Positions 1 through 10,719 of a DNA stretch of 64,000 nucleotides are shown here, piece by piece. Under the pieces are notes generated by a model. The model searched no databases, was not told the origin of the DNA, and saw only the letters and a list, made by a program, of their open reading frames with translations. Numbering within the stretch: position 1 is the stretch's first letter; the number at the start of each line of letters is the position of its first letter. Source of the stretch: Xiphophorus maculatus. Taxonomy: Eukaryota; Chordata; Actinopteri; Cyprinodontiformes; Poeciliidae. The position numbers and the translations under genes are program-made. Location: contig NC_036446.1 in NCBI RefSeq assembly GCF_002775205.1, positions 203,501 to 267,500 on the forward strand. Direction: 5' to 3'.

Positions 1-130
1 AGGTATATCGTAAGGCTTAGGCTGTAGAAATTAATGGAAGTCAATGTTAAGTCCCCACAAGTGATGAAAGCACGTCGGGGTGTGTGTGTGTGTGCATGTG
101 TGCGTGTGTGTGTGTGTGTGTGTTCCCGAA
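1..130. repeat. Interspersed repeat fragment with (TG)n tract
   Basis: The first bases (timing of words such as taaggcttaggctgtagaa, then agtccccacaag) followed by an impure TG run at about 80-121 match a repeat type widespread in fish genomes, in which a CCCCAC/GTGGGG segment flanks a dinucleotide run. The same kind of sequence recurs near 62010-62120 on the other side of the window. It is cut by the window edge. The family name is not known to me. Confidence 0.5.
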
Positions 131-1725
131 TCTCCACTTTGTTAAAGTAATGGATTACTGTCTGAGTGGAACATTAGCCTCAGTGTGATTTGTCTGTTTC
201 ATGTGAACAATAAAGCTGCACAGAAACCATAATCATCATCATCACATGGTGGAGGAGTGACTCAACAACTGCATAATAAAGGAAAAAAATGATTAATCTT
301 CAGTGAAATTGAACAAAAACAAATGTTTATTCTTATTTTTCAGCTAATTTGTTGGATTTTTTTATATCTTCGGATTGTTGTTGAGAACAAAAACATTTGC
401 TCTCTTCCTCCTGGTTGGAGCTGGACTCTTGACTCCAAGTTTTGTGACCTGTTTGGTTCAGACATTTTCAGCTCTGACTGAACCTGCGGACGTGGAGACG
501 CTGCATCCTGCTGAGGAAGAGGAGGACCAGGTGGAACCTCGGGTTCAATAAACCAGCTCACTCCGACTGGACTAAACAACCCAGTTGGACAAAAAGAACT
601 TGAGAGAATTTCAGCAGAACTCCAGTGAAGGTCCTATAATGTGACCAGATCAGAGGGAAACTGAATCAGGAGACAATGAGCCCAGATGATTTCTGACTTG
701 TCAGTCCCAGTTTGTTGGCTAATTGGGAGCACCGGGACATTTCTCAGTGGGCCACTGTTCTGTTTATCTGTGCTACCCGTAAATCTGTCCTACCTTGTGG
801 TAATGCGCTCATCGATGCTACGTCACATACTGCTGACTCAGCAGATTTGTTATAAATATGTCCTACCTGTGGACGTTTTGTTTCATGTGTTTTATTTCAT
901 CTATTTGATTCCTGGTTTTCATTAAGCTGCTGAATTACTTCATGGTTTTACTTTACATGACAGCAGCTTGTAAATATATTTATTAATTGTTTTTAGTTTG
1001 CCGTCTGCAAAGTCGTTACTGTAAACAAGTCATTGTTTATCAGGACAAATTATGTTGTTTTTGGGGCTATTTTGTCCTTATGCTTTAAATATTTTAGTTT
1101 AATTACGCTCTTTTTTATTATTAAACTTTGCTAAACAGAAGTTAGCGATAATAAGTGGGATTGAAGCTGTAATAGCCGTGTAATATTAGTGTATATGAAT
1201 CATATCCTATCATTTCAGTGACCTGCGCGGTTCAGTGACACATTGTGGCTGCATTTAATAAAGTCTGTCATACAGCAGATTAATGTGCATAAAAGAGTTG
1301 TGTTGATCTGTTGTCTGTGTTTAATTCCAATAAAAACCTGTTAAATGTTTATCCTCACAAACCTCTGTATCTAAAATATTTTAACAGGTAGGATATTCTA
1401 GTAAAGGATTAGTGCAAACTTCTACAGCTGTTCATTTTAAACAGGTAGATGTTCAGATGAAGGAAGTGATCTTCTTGTGGTTTCGTCATGGATAGAAATT
1501 GTTCCGATGCTAAGCTAACCATAACTGCTAAGCTTCCACTTCAGTCACTCAAATATTGTTATCCAATATATTTAACATTAACAACCTGCTGTAGTTTTCT
1601 GACTGTAAACATGACGGTAGCAGCTTTGGACGGGTAGCACAGACAGATAGACTTAGCTATCAATCCGTGCTACAGTAGGAGAATCTGACGAGGTAGCACA
1701 GATAGTCAGAACACCGGTCTGAGTC
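131..1725. other. AT-rich stretch with no recognisable gene
   Basis: Several short open frames occur on both strands, but none shows a domain, a codon pattern or convincing splice sites. The low-complexity AT-rich text with scattered AATAAA words looks like ordinary intergenic or intronic fish DNA. I see no tRNA, repeat array or transposon end here. Confidence 0.5.
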
Positions 1726-2091
1726 CATGTCTGAACTGAAGTCCAGTCAAAGTTTGGACTCATCCTGGTTGGAATGCAGTGGGATGCTTAGTGATCTGAA
1801 CAGACCTAATGTAACTGAAGAACCGTGGGAAAGAGAGTTGGACCAGAACACCAAGGAGATGCAGAGATGGAAATGGTCAGACAGAACCAGTGCTGGGATT
1901 CTGCTGTCAGGTCAGCAACACTCCATCATCACCATAGAAACTAGAGCCATGACAACAAATCCGGTCCAATCGAACCCCAACCTGATTCCGGTCCAGTCTG
2001 AACCGCTCCGATTGGACCAGAGGATATCTGTTCCAAACCATCTCCAGAAAATGCAGAGACTGTTCCATCCCTGCATCTTCTGGTCACTCAG

Positions 2092-2313
2092 CAGCATCTT
2101 ACCCTCTGGGATCCAGAAGACACGCTGCGCTTGATGGACGAGCGTTTCACTGACCCATCGGTTCCTCTGCGTCCTCTGCTGTCCATCACGGCATCACAGT
2201 TCCTGCAGCAGAATCCTGATTGTCCTCCTGTCCTTTCTGTCCTCAACTCAGCGTCTCACTCTCTAATCTGGATTAGCGGCGCTGTGGGTCGGGCTTTTTA
2301 CCAGATCAGCTGA
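2092..2313 (+). CDS. Possible terminal coding exon of an unrecognised gene
   Basis: A pyrimidine-rich tract ending in cactcag at about 2091 is followed by an uninterrupted frame of about 73 codons ending in TGA at 2313. It reads QHLTLWDPEDTLRLMDERF and onward, with a balanced amino-acid composition. GC content is higher than in the flanks. No domain is recognisable. In human, LRRC36 lies beside TPPP3, so a remnant of that gene is one idea, but I cannot show it. The frame above it (1727-2134) is open for 135 codons and may be chance. It could also be an exapted or chance exon. Confidence 0.25.
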   Translation, partial: QHLTLWDPEDTLRLMDERFTDPSVPLRPLLSITASQFLQQNPDCPPVLSVLNSASHSLIWISGAVGRAFYQIS

Positions 2314-2439
2314 AGTTCTGCCTCAGCAGCTCTGGATGAAAACAAACATTGTTTTTCAGATTTCCTTCAGCCGGGAAATTCAGAAGCTAACAGCACCACC
2401 TGCTGGGTTAAGAGCAATAAAGAACAATTACCCCAGATA

Positions 2440-2960
2440 GCAAAATCTGGTGAAACAACATTAGGCAGAAACATTGAATCTACGTTGAAGCCTGACATTG
2501 AAACGAAATTGAAAGCAGTTGGTGAGTCTCATGTTGAATCAAAGTTTTTGTGGGGATTTGGTTTTCTGTGTGTCAATTTAGTTATTGTGTTGTCTTGTTG
2601 TTCCGATTGTTTCCAACTGTCTTTCGTTTCCCTTGATAACCTTCCCTGTGTATCTATACCCACCTGTGTCTCTTGCTCTCTGTCAGGTCCTTGTCATTTC
2701 TGTTGTGTCATTGTCAGACTTATGGTCTTATTTTTGTTCATTGTACCAGTTGCTACCAGCATCTGAGCTCCTGGATTATGAACCATCATTTATTCACTAT
2801 AGCCTGGGTCCTGCTGTGTTCCATCCTCACCAACTGCCGCACTTCATGACAGTTTCAACTATAACTGACTTTGTATCAATGTTGATTGAACCATCATTTG
2901 AATGTGGATCTACATGCACATTTAGGTTGATTTTATATTGAATGAAAGTTAAGGAATCAA
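2440..2960 (+). repeat. Interspersed repeat, interrupted by a second repeat
   Basis: The outer parts (about 2440-2545 and 2865-2965) are rich in variants of ttgaat/attgaa words with weak inverted symmetry, as in fish MITE-like elements. The middle (about 2560-2850) is a CT-rich segment ending in cttcatgaca. It resembles the 3-prime ends of fish retroelements that finish in CATGACA. The simplest reading is one repeat inserted in another. Family assignment is not possible by eye. Confidence 0.4.
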
Positions 2961-2965
2961 TGTTC

Positions 2966-3690
2966 ATTCATGTACATTTTTGGTCTGATAGTTCTACATC
3001 ATAGCATACTGTTAAAAGTTTCTTCACTGGTGTTAAACACACAATCTTATTGGCAGACAATGGGTATTATGTCATTCATAATTATCTTACATTACCATAT
3101 TTCCAAAAATGTGTACACAAGCTAAAAAATGACAACATGGCATTAATATAACATTTTATTTAAGAAAACAGACATAGGTCTGTAAACATTTGACTCCTTT
3201 TTGACTGTCAGAGCAACAGTCTGTTGTCCAGGAGGTTCAGCCTTGTACTGTATGAACCAGGGAAACGGTACAAGTTGGGCTAAAACCAGGTCTGACTCTG
3301 GTTGGCGTCACTTTGGTTCCATGATTCTTTCCTCCCTTTCTGGCGCCTAATGAAGCCACTTCTTGACAGTTTATACTAACTATGTTAAATTTTAGTATAC
3401 TTGAGCATACTTTAAGTCAGACTAATCATGAGTATACTTTAAGGTCACTTAGGATTAGTTAACTTAAAGTGTGCTATTTTGGAACAACTAATTTTGTGCT
3501 TAGTGTATTTTAATAGTAATTAAATTGTATTAAAGCACAATTTAAAGTGTAGTAAGTGTACTTTCACGTACTTTTTGGAACAATTTAAGTTACACTTAGC
3601 ATATTTTAAGTATATTGTTTTTTATGTAATATAAATGTGCTTCATTAGTATTTTTTGAGTGTACTTGTAACTGGGTCTATATCAATAGTT
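2966..3690. repeat. AT-rich repeat with many AGTATACTT words
   Basis: From about 3370 to 3670 the words agtatactt, taaagtata and acttaaagt recur in both orientations at irregular spacing. This is the pattern of an old non-autonomous transposon built on a short palindromic motif. A weaker stretch of the same character lies near 10050-10140. No reading frame is present. The flanking 2966-3360 holds nothing I recognise. Confidence 0.3.
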
Positions 3691-3695
3691 GTATA

Positions 3696-4253
3696 TGTCA
3701 TGGTTTTGAGAATCTGTTTAACCCACATGCAGAAAACACCATCGGGAGGTCGAAGCAGTGCTTTCGCTTTATTAACTATAGGCGTGACTCTGAAAGTTCA
3801 GATGCTCAGGACAGGAGGGAAAATACACTAGGAGGGTGGTTGGGAACCAAGCGCCGGAGAGCTGTCTGCTAGAGAGTGGCAGCGTGGGAAACGGAGGGTT
3901 AACGGTGGAGCTAGGACCAGCCGTGGAAGCCACGGGGAATCACTCCGAATCAGAGGTCAGACTGCACGATCGGACTGGAATCCAGAGTAGGACCACACCT
4001 AGGAAGACAAGATACAAGCGCGGATCAGCGGAGAACTCAAAGATCTGCAGATAACTACCTGACACTCTGAGGGGCTGGAGTTACCATATAGACGAACACT
4101 CTGGCATCAAAGGATCGGCCGCCGGCTCTTCTTATGCTCCACCTGATAAGCGGAGAATACTTGCAGGTGTGCAGAGGAGGCTCGGGGAGGTTCTGGCCTA
4201 TCCAGCTCTCTGAGGACATTTAGTGAGGAACTGGAGGAACTAGCGAGTGATAG
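3696..4253 (-). mobile_element. Probable retroelement 3-prime end or solo LTR
   Basis: Read on the minus strand, the segment has GC-rich text, then an AATAAAG polyadenylation-like word (about 3770), then a tail ending in CATGACA at 3696. This layout is common to terminal segments of fish retroelements. The plus-strand sequence begins TGTCAT and ends GATAGCA, so a solo LTR bounded by TG and CA is possible. No flanking duplication is evident. The short open frame at 3836-4054 is not convincing. Confidence 0.35.
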
Positions 4254-4294
4254 CAGAGGTACCCAATAGTATATTTACACAAAATGTTTTCTTT

Positions 4295-5142
4295 AAAATG
4301 AAAATCAAATCAAATTTTATTTGTATAGCACATTTCAGCAGCAGGCATTTCAAAGTGCTTTACATCATTACAAACACAGAATCACAAAGCAACATAGAAT
4401 CAATCATTAAGTCAAGTTCCATCATTAAATTCATAATTAATTACATTTCAAATACAATCCTAAACAGGTGGGTTTTTAGTCTAGATTTAAAAGAAGTCAG
4501 TGTTTCAGCTGTTTTACAGTTTTCTGGAAGTTTGTTCCAAATTTGTGGTGCATAGATGCTGAAAGCTGCTTCTCCTCGTTTGGTTCTGGGGATGCAGAGC
4601 AGAACCAGAACCAGAACCTGAGAGGTCTGGAAGGTTGATACAACAACAGCAGATCTTTAATGTATTGTGGTGCTAAGCCGTTCAGTGATTTATAAACTAA
4701 CAACAGTATTTTAAAGTCTATTCTTTGAGCTACAGGGAGCCAGTGGAGGGACTTTAAAACTGGTGTTATGTGCTCTATCTTCCTGGTTTTAGTCAGAACG
4801 CCAGCAGCAGCATCTGGATCAGCTGCAGCTGTTTGATTGATTTGTTGGACAGACCTGTGAAGACGCTGTTGCAATAATCAATACGACTGAAGATGAAGGC
4901 ATGGATGAGTTTCTCTAGATCTGGCTGAGACATTAGTCCTTTAATCCTGGAAATGTTCTTCAGGTGATAGAAGGCCGACTTTGTAACTGTCTTTATGTGG
5001 CTCTGGAGGTTCAGGTCAGAGTCCATCACTACTCCCAGGTTTCGGGCTGATCGCTGGTTTTCAGTTGTAATAACTGAAGCTGTGCATTGACTCTAGATCT
5101 ATATCTCTAGCTCTATGACTCTAGATCTATAACTCTAGATCT
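4295..5142 (-). mobile_element. L2-like LINE, 3-prime part of the older copy
   Basis: On the minus strand this is the end of a non-LTR retrotransposon. It holds the C-terminal reverse-transcriptase region (frames 4497-4874 and 4793-5029, e.g. [19 protein letters not shown]), then a 3-prime UTR ending in tatacaaataaaatttgatt at about 4300. It is nearly the exact reverse complement of 7430-8275. Together with 8281-9554, also minus, it forms one 5-prime-truncated element interrupted at its internal ctagatct-rich minisatellite. Nothing is functional here. Confidence 0.85.
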
Positions 5143-8100
5143 CGGCACTGCAGAACAGGACATTACCTGTCCGGATCACTACAAGAAAATTTACAAGAAA
5201 CAGAAACATAAAATATAGGGAACCTAATTCAAACCTCAGACTGTTCCCCTGCCTAAAGGAACCTCAGACTGAAGATTTCTTGGCCTCCAAGTCACTTAAA
5301 CTCTTTTAAATCCCAGATCTCTCTGTGCTAAGGCTCTATTAATTAATGATTTCATCACTGAGCATAATATCCATGTTATGTTTCTGACAGAAACATGGTT
5401 GAATGATAATAATGAATCGATCGTACTAATTGAATCTGCGCCTCCTAACTACAATTTCTTCAGTGAGAATAGAAAACATAAAAAAGGAGGAGGCGTGGCT
5501 TCAATATTTAAGAATACCATAAATTGTAGTAAAATCTCTTTCGGTCACTTCACCTCTTTGAGTATCTTGGAATTGAAGCTAAAGGCCACAAACGAACTTT
5601 GACAGTAACTTTATACAAAACTCCAACTTTTGTGGAAAATTTCTTTACTGACTTGAATGAACTTCTATCTCTTATATGTATTGATTATGATTGTTTAATA
5701 ATTGTCGGTGATTTCAACATTCATGTTGACAACCCCCAAGACAGAGGGGCAAAAAAGCTCGCTAATATTTTAGAGACTTTTGGTTTAACACAACATGTCA
5801 AACAAGCAACACACACTCAAGGACACACACTGGACCTGGTTATCAGTAAGGGTGTGAATATTTCCAATGTCTCTGTAACTGATGTCGCCTGTCGCATCAC
5901 TTCCTGTTATCTTTGAAAGTTCTTTATCTTTTAACCCACTTGGACAAACAGCAACCATCACAAAACGTTCTCTCACTGAAAACACAGCAGAAACTTTTAA
6001 TCAAATCTACTCTTCTTCCTCACCCTTAAGCTGTAATGATGTAGATAAGTTGGTAAAAGATTTTCAGTCTAAAGTCTCAGATATTATTGATTCCATTAAA
6101 ATGAAGGTTGTGTCTGGTAAAAAGAAATCTCCATGGAGAAATACACAAACAGTTAGATCTGCAAGACAACTCTGCCGTAGGGCAGAACGAAAATGGCGTA
6201 AAACTCAACTCCACGTTCATTGTGACATCTATAAAGAAAGTCTACGTAACTATCATTTAACACTAAAACATGCAAGAGAGGCTTTCTTTGCAGATGTCAT
6301 AAACAAAAACATTAACAATGCTCCAGCTTTATTTGCAACAGTTGACAGAATCACAAACCCTCCTGTGACGTTACCGCCTGATTTCCAATGTATTGCCGCC
6401 TGCAACCAGTTTTCCAGCTTCTTTTCAGAGAAAATTAATAAAATCAGAGGATTAATCTGAACATCCACTATAAAGTCAGTACCAATGCTGAGCCCAAACA
6501 AAACAAATACAGGAAAAATGACCCAATTTCAACTACTTAATTATAAAACCCTACAGGAAATTATAAGTCAATAAGCTCCAGTTCCTGCTGTCTGGATGTC
6601 CTAGATCTATAACTCTAGAACATTTCTTTAAGAAAGTCCTGCCTGTTATTGCTGCTGATCTGATCCAGATAGTAACTCATCGCTCTCATCAGGCGTTTTC
6701 CCCCAGGCTCTGAAAACAGCAGTAATCAAACCACTGATAAAAAAGAACAATCTGGACAAATCACTAATGCAGAATTACAGGCCGACCTCTGACCTCTGAC
6801 CTCCCATTCATCAGCAAAGTTATTGAAAAAGCTGTGTAAACAATTAACTAGCATCCTAACTATAACCAACCGCTTTGACTCCTTCCAGTCTGGTTTCCAT
6901 GGTTACAACAGCACAGAGACTGGCCTAGTCAAAGTGTTCAATGACATCCATATAAATATGGCCTGTGGCAGAACCACAGTGCTGGTTCTGTTGGACCTCA
7001 GTGTTGACCACGACATATTACTGAATCGACTGGAGAGTTGGGTCGGACTCTCCGGTCCAGTGCTTAACTGGTTTGAATCCTACATAAAGAACAGGGATTT
7101 CTTTGTTTCAATTGGAAACTTCTCATCAAAGAGGTCAAAGGTCACATGTGGGGTACCCCAAGGTTCAATCCTAGGACCCCTTTTATTCAATATTTATATG
7201 CTCCCACTAGCTCAGGTTATAACAGGACATAATATTAGCTACCATAACTATGCAGATGACACACAGCTCTACATTACGATGTCACCAGGTGACCTTTGAC
7301 CCCATCCAATCACTGAACAGACGCTTAGAACAGATAAATGTGTGGATGTGCCAAAACTTTCTCCAGCTGAACAGAAACAAAACTGAAGTTATTATTTTTG
7401 GACCTAAAGAGGAACGATCTAGAGTTATAGATCTAGAGTTATAGATCTAGAGTCATAGAGCTAGAGATATAGATCTAGAGTCAATGCACAGCTTCAGTTA
7501 TTACAACTAAAACCAGTGATCAGGCTAAAACCTGGGAGTAGTGATGGACTCTGACCTGAACCTCCAGAGCCACATAAAGACAGTCACAAAGTCGGCCTTC
7601 TATCACCTGAAGAACATTTCCAGGATTAAAGGACTAATGTCTCAGCCAGATCTAGAGAAACTCATCCATGCCTTCATCTTCAGTCGTATTGATTATTGCA
7701 ACAGCGTCTTCACAGGTCTGTCCAACAAATCAATCAAACAGCTGCAGCTGATCCAGATGCTGCTGCTGGCGTTCTGACTAAAACCAGGAAGATAGAGCAC
7801 ATAACACCAGTTCTAAAGTCCCTCCACTGGCTCCCTGTAGCTCAAAGAATAGACTTTAAAATACTGTTGTTAGTTTATAAATCACTGAACGGCTTAGCAC
7901 CACAATACATTAAAGATCTGCTGTTGTTGTATCAACCTTCCAGACCTCTCAGGTTCCGGTTCTGGTTCTGCTCTGCATCCCCAGAACCAGAACCAAACGA
8001 GGAGAAGCAGCTTTCAGCATCTATGCACCACAAATCTGGAACAAACTTCCAGAAAACTGTAAAACAGCTGAAACACTGACTTCTTTTAAATCTAGACTAA

Positions 8101-8280
8101 AAACCCACCTGTTTAGGATTGTATTTGAAATGTAATCAATTACAAATTTATTGATGGAACTTGACTTAATGATTGATTCTATGTTGCTTTGTGTTTCTGT
8201 GTTTGTTATGATGTAAAGCACTTTGAAATGTCTTGCTGCTGAAATGTGCTATACAAATAAAATTTGATTGATTGATTGAT
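5143..8280 (+). mobile_element. L2-like LINE, younger copy inserted into an older one
   Basis: This is a plus-strand non-LTR retrotransposon of about 3.1 kb. Apurinic endonuclease pieces are at 5378-5602 (FLTETWLN) and 5599-5916 (IVGDFNIH, then HTLDLVIS). Reverse transcriptase is at 6823-7299, with GVPQGSILGPLLF and the YADD catalytic box. A connecting and C-terminal part runs to 8079, and the 3-prime end is (GATT)n at 8265-8280. The frame is broken several times, so it is inactive. No gag-like ORF1 is seen, so it may be 5-prime truncated. The L2/Maui-like clade call rests on the reverse-transcriptase motifs and the tail; another CR1/L2-group clade is possible. Confidence 0.85.
7418..7475 (+). 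repeat. Internal LINE minisatellite, ctagatct-rich
   Basis: Short units of the type tagatctagagtta repeat several times between the reverse-transcriptase frame and the C-terminal frame of the younger LINE copy. Matching arrays occur in the older copy at 5088-5142 and 8281-8385. Single units occur near 6600 and 9178. The unit is nearly palindromic around AGATCT/CTAGAG. Confidence 0.8.
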
Positions 8281-9554
8281 CTATAACTCTAGATCTATAT
8301 CTCCAGATCTATAACTCTAGATCTATAACTCTAGATCTATATCTCCAGATCTATAACTCTAGATCTATAACTCTAGATCGTTCCTCTTTAGGTCCAAAAA
8401 TAATAACTTCAGTTTTGTTTCTGTTCAGCTGGAGAAAGTTTTGGCACATCCACATATTTATCTGTTCTAAGCTTCTGTTCAGTGATTGGATGGGGTCAAA
8501 GGTCACCTGGTGACATCGTAATGTAGAGCTGTGTGTCATCTGCATAGTTATGGTAGCTAATATTATTTCCTGTTATAACCTGAGCTAGTGGGAGCATATA
8601 AATATTGAATAAAAGGGGTCCTAGGATTGAACCTTGGGGTACCCCACATGTGACCTTTGACCTCTTTGATGAGAAGTTTCCAATTGAAACAAAGAAATCC
8701 CTGTTCTTTATGTAGGATTCAAACCAGTTAAGCACTGGACCGGAGAGTCCGACCCAACTCTCCAGTCGATTCAGTAATATGTCATGGTCAACACTGAGGT
8801 CCAACAGAACCAGCACTGTGGTTCTGCCACAGTCCGTATTTATATGGATGTCATTGAACACTTTGACTAGGCCAGTCTCTGTGCTGTGGTAACCATGGAA
8901 ACCAGACTGGAAGGAGTCAAAGCGGTTGGTTATTGTTAGGAAGCTAGTTAATTGTTTACACAGCTTTTTCAATAACTTTGCTGATGAATGGGAGGTCAGA
9001 GGTCAGAGGTCGGCCTGTAATTCTGCAGTAGTGATTTGTCCAGATTGTTCTTTTTTATCAGTGGTTTGATTACTGCTGTTTTCAGAGCCTGGGGGAAAAC
9101 GCCTGATGAGAGCGATGAGTTACTATCTGGATCAGATCAGCAGCAATAACAGGCAGGACTTTCTTAAAGAAATGTTCTAGAGTTATAGATCTAGGACATC
9201 AAGACAGCAGGAACTGGAGCTTATTGACTTATAATTTCCTGTAGGGTTTTATAATTAAGTAGTTGAAATTGGGTCATTTTTCCTGTATTTGTTTTGTTTG
9301 GGCTCAGCATTGGTACTGACTTTATAGTGGATGTTCAGATTAATCCTCTGATTTTATTAATTTTCTCTGAAAAGAAGCTGGAAAACTGGTTGCAGGCGGC
9401 AATACATTGGAATTCAGGCGTAACATCACAGGAGGGTTTGTGATTCTGTCAACTGTTGCAAATAAAGCTGGAGCATTGTTAATGTTTTTGTTTATGACAT
9501 CTGCAAAGAAAGCCTCTCTTGCATGTTTTAGTGTTAAATGATAGTTACGTAGTC
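8281..9554 (-). mobile_element. L2-like LINE, 5-prime part of the older copy
   Basis: On the minus strand this holds the central reverse transcriptase (8496-8972, with GVPQGSILGPLLF and YADD) and the segment before it. It starts abruptly at about 9554 (5-prime truncation) and ends in an expanded ctagatctataact array (8281-8385) exactly where the younger copy begins. It continues logically in 4295-5142. Differences from the younger copy are few, so both insertions are fairly recent. Confidence 0.85.
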
Positions 9555-10560
9555 TTTTAATGTATTTGTCCGCTTATACTTGACTGTCTTTGTGTTCCTC
9601 TGTGTCTGCTTTAGCAGTTTGGTCCTCCAGCTGCGCCCTACTTTCTTCTTCTTTTGTTCAGGGTCCTCCAGCACCATTATAAATATTAAGTTATTAATTT
9701 CCTCTTCCCTTTTGTTACTCGTTCCACTGGCGAGAGGCAAGTTTTATAATCCATTGTAATCCTTTCATTTATATTGTTCAAATGTTTATTTTTCCTTCTG
9801 TATTAATGATAGGTGTTTGGATATTTTCATTCGAGTTGCTATTACTCCTTTATAACATTTGATGCATGCTAACACTATTATTCTGTATAGATCGGGTTGG
9901 AGAACTGGAGCACATGCTATGTGCTAATGCTAATATCTCCCGATTGACAGATTAAATGAACGGAGAGCCTCCAAACCCAGACTTGGTGTTTTGTGGTTTG
10001 TCCGATCAACACATAACACACACAACGCAGAAGTCCACCGGTCACATACTATTTTTGTGATTGAAATACATTTAAAATACATTTAGCATGTATTTTCAGT
10101 ATATTGGCATTACATATTTTATATATTAGTAGTGTGATCACAGTATGCTACAATTAACTTTAAAAGAAGGGAAATATTGTGAGATCAGTTTCTATTGTAT
10201 ATCTGGAGTAACGGTAGTTTGGTTTCATGGCCACTGGGGGAGCCCTAGGAAACTATAGAGAGAAAAGGAGTTCGAATAGGAAGCAGTTCATGCTCCCTTA
10301 GGCTGTAGATAAATAGATAAGCACGGTTACGATTGTCTTCCCTCATATCATGACAGGTGGACTTGGGATTTATTTACAAAATGATGCTTTCAGGGAACGT
10401 TGTAAATCTATAATCTATATTTGAAACAGCAAACAAACCATTAATACTTAACCCCATGATTTCTGGTTCTGATCTCCCGAGTCGATCAGGTTGTTTTCAT
10501 CACTTCCTCTTTGGGTTTCTAAAGCCGGAAATAATCTAAATGTTTGATTTAGCCTCAAGT
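9555..10560. other. Non-coding stretch, nothing firmly identified
   Basis: AT-rich sequence with short open frames only. Around 10040-10140 there are acatttaaaatacatttag-like words similar to the repeat at 3370-3670. Around 10210-10290 there is a short segment of unknown origin containing ggccactgggggagccc. No gene, RNA or transposon end can be supported. Confidence 0.4.
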
Positions 10561-10704
10561 ACACCTGGGAAGTTACTGTGCCCAGAGTATATACAGATCT
10601 ATGCAGATGCTTCTAAAATGTTAAATGATAAATATGCAGTTTGAAATTCCAGATTTAAATATTATGAAATATAAAAGAATAACAGATAAATTGACAGAGT
10701 ATAC

Positions 10705-10719
10705 AGTTGAATTAATGGC
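10705..10719 (+). repeat. Target-site duplication, left copy
   Basis: The 15-base sequence agttgaattaatggc occurs here and again at 15940-15954, directly flanking the L1-type element. Removing the element and one copy restores a continuous RNase H reading across the site, which confirms the boundaries. Confidence 0.9.
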
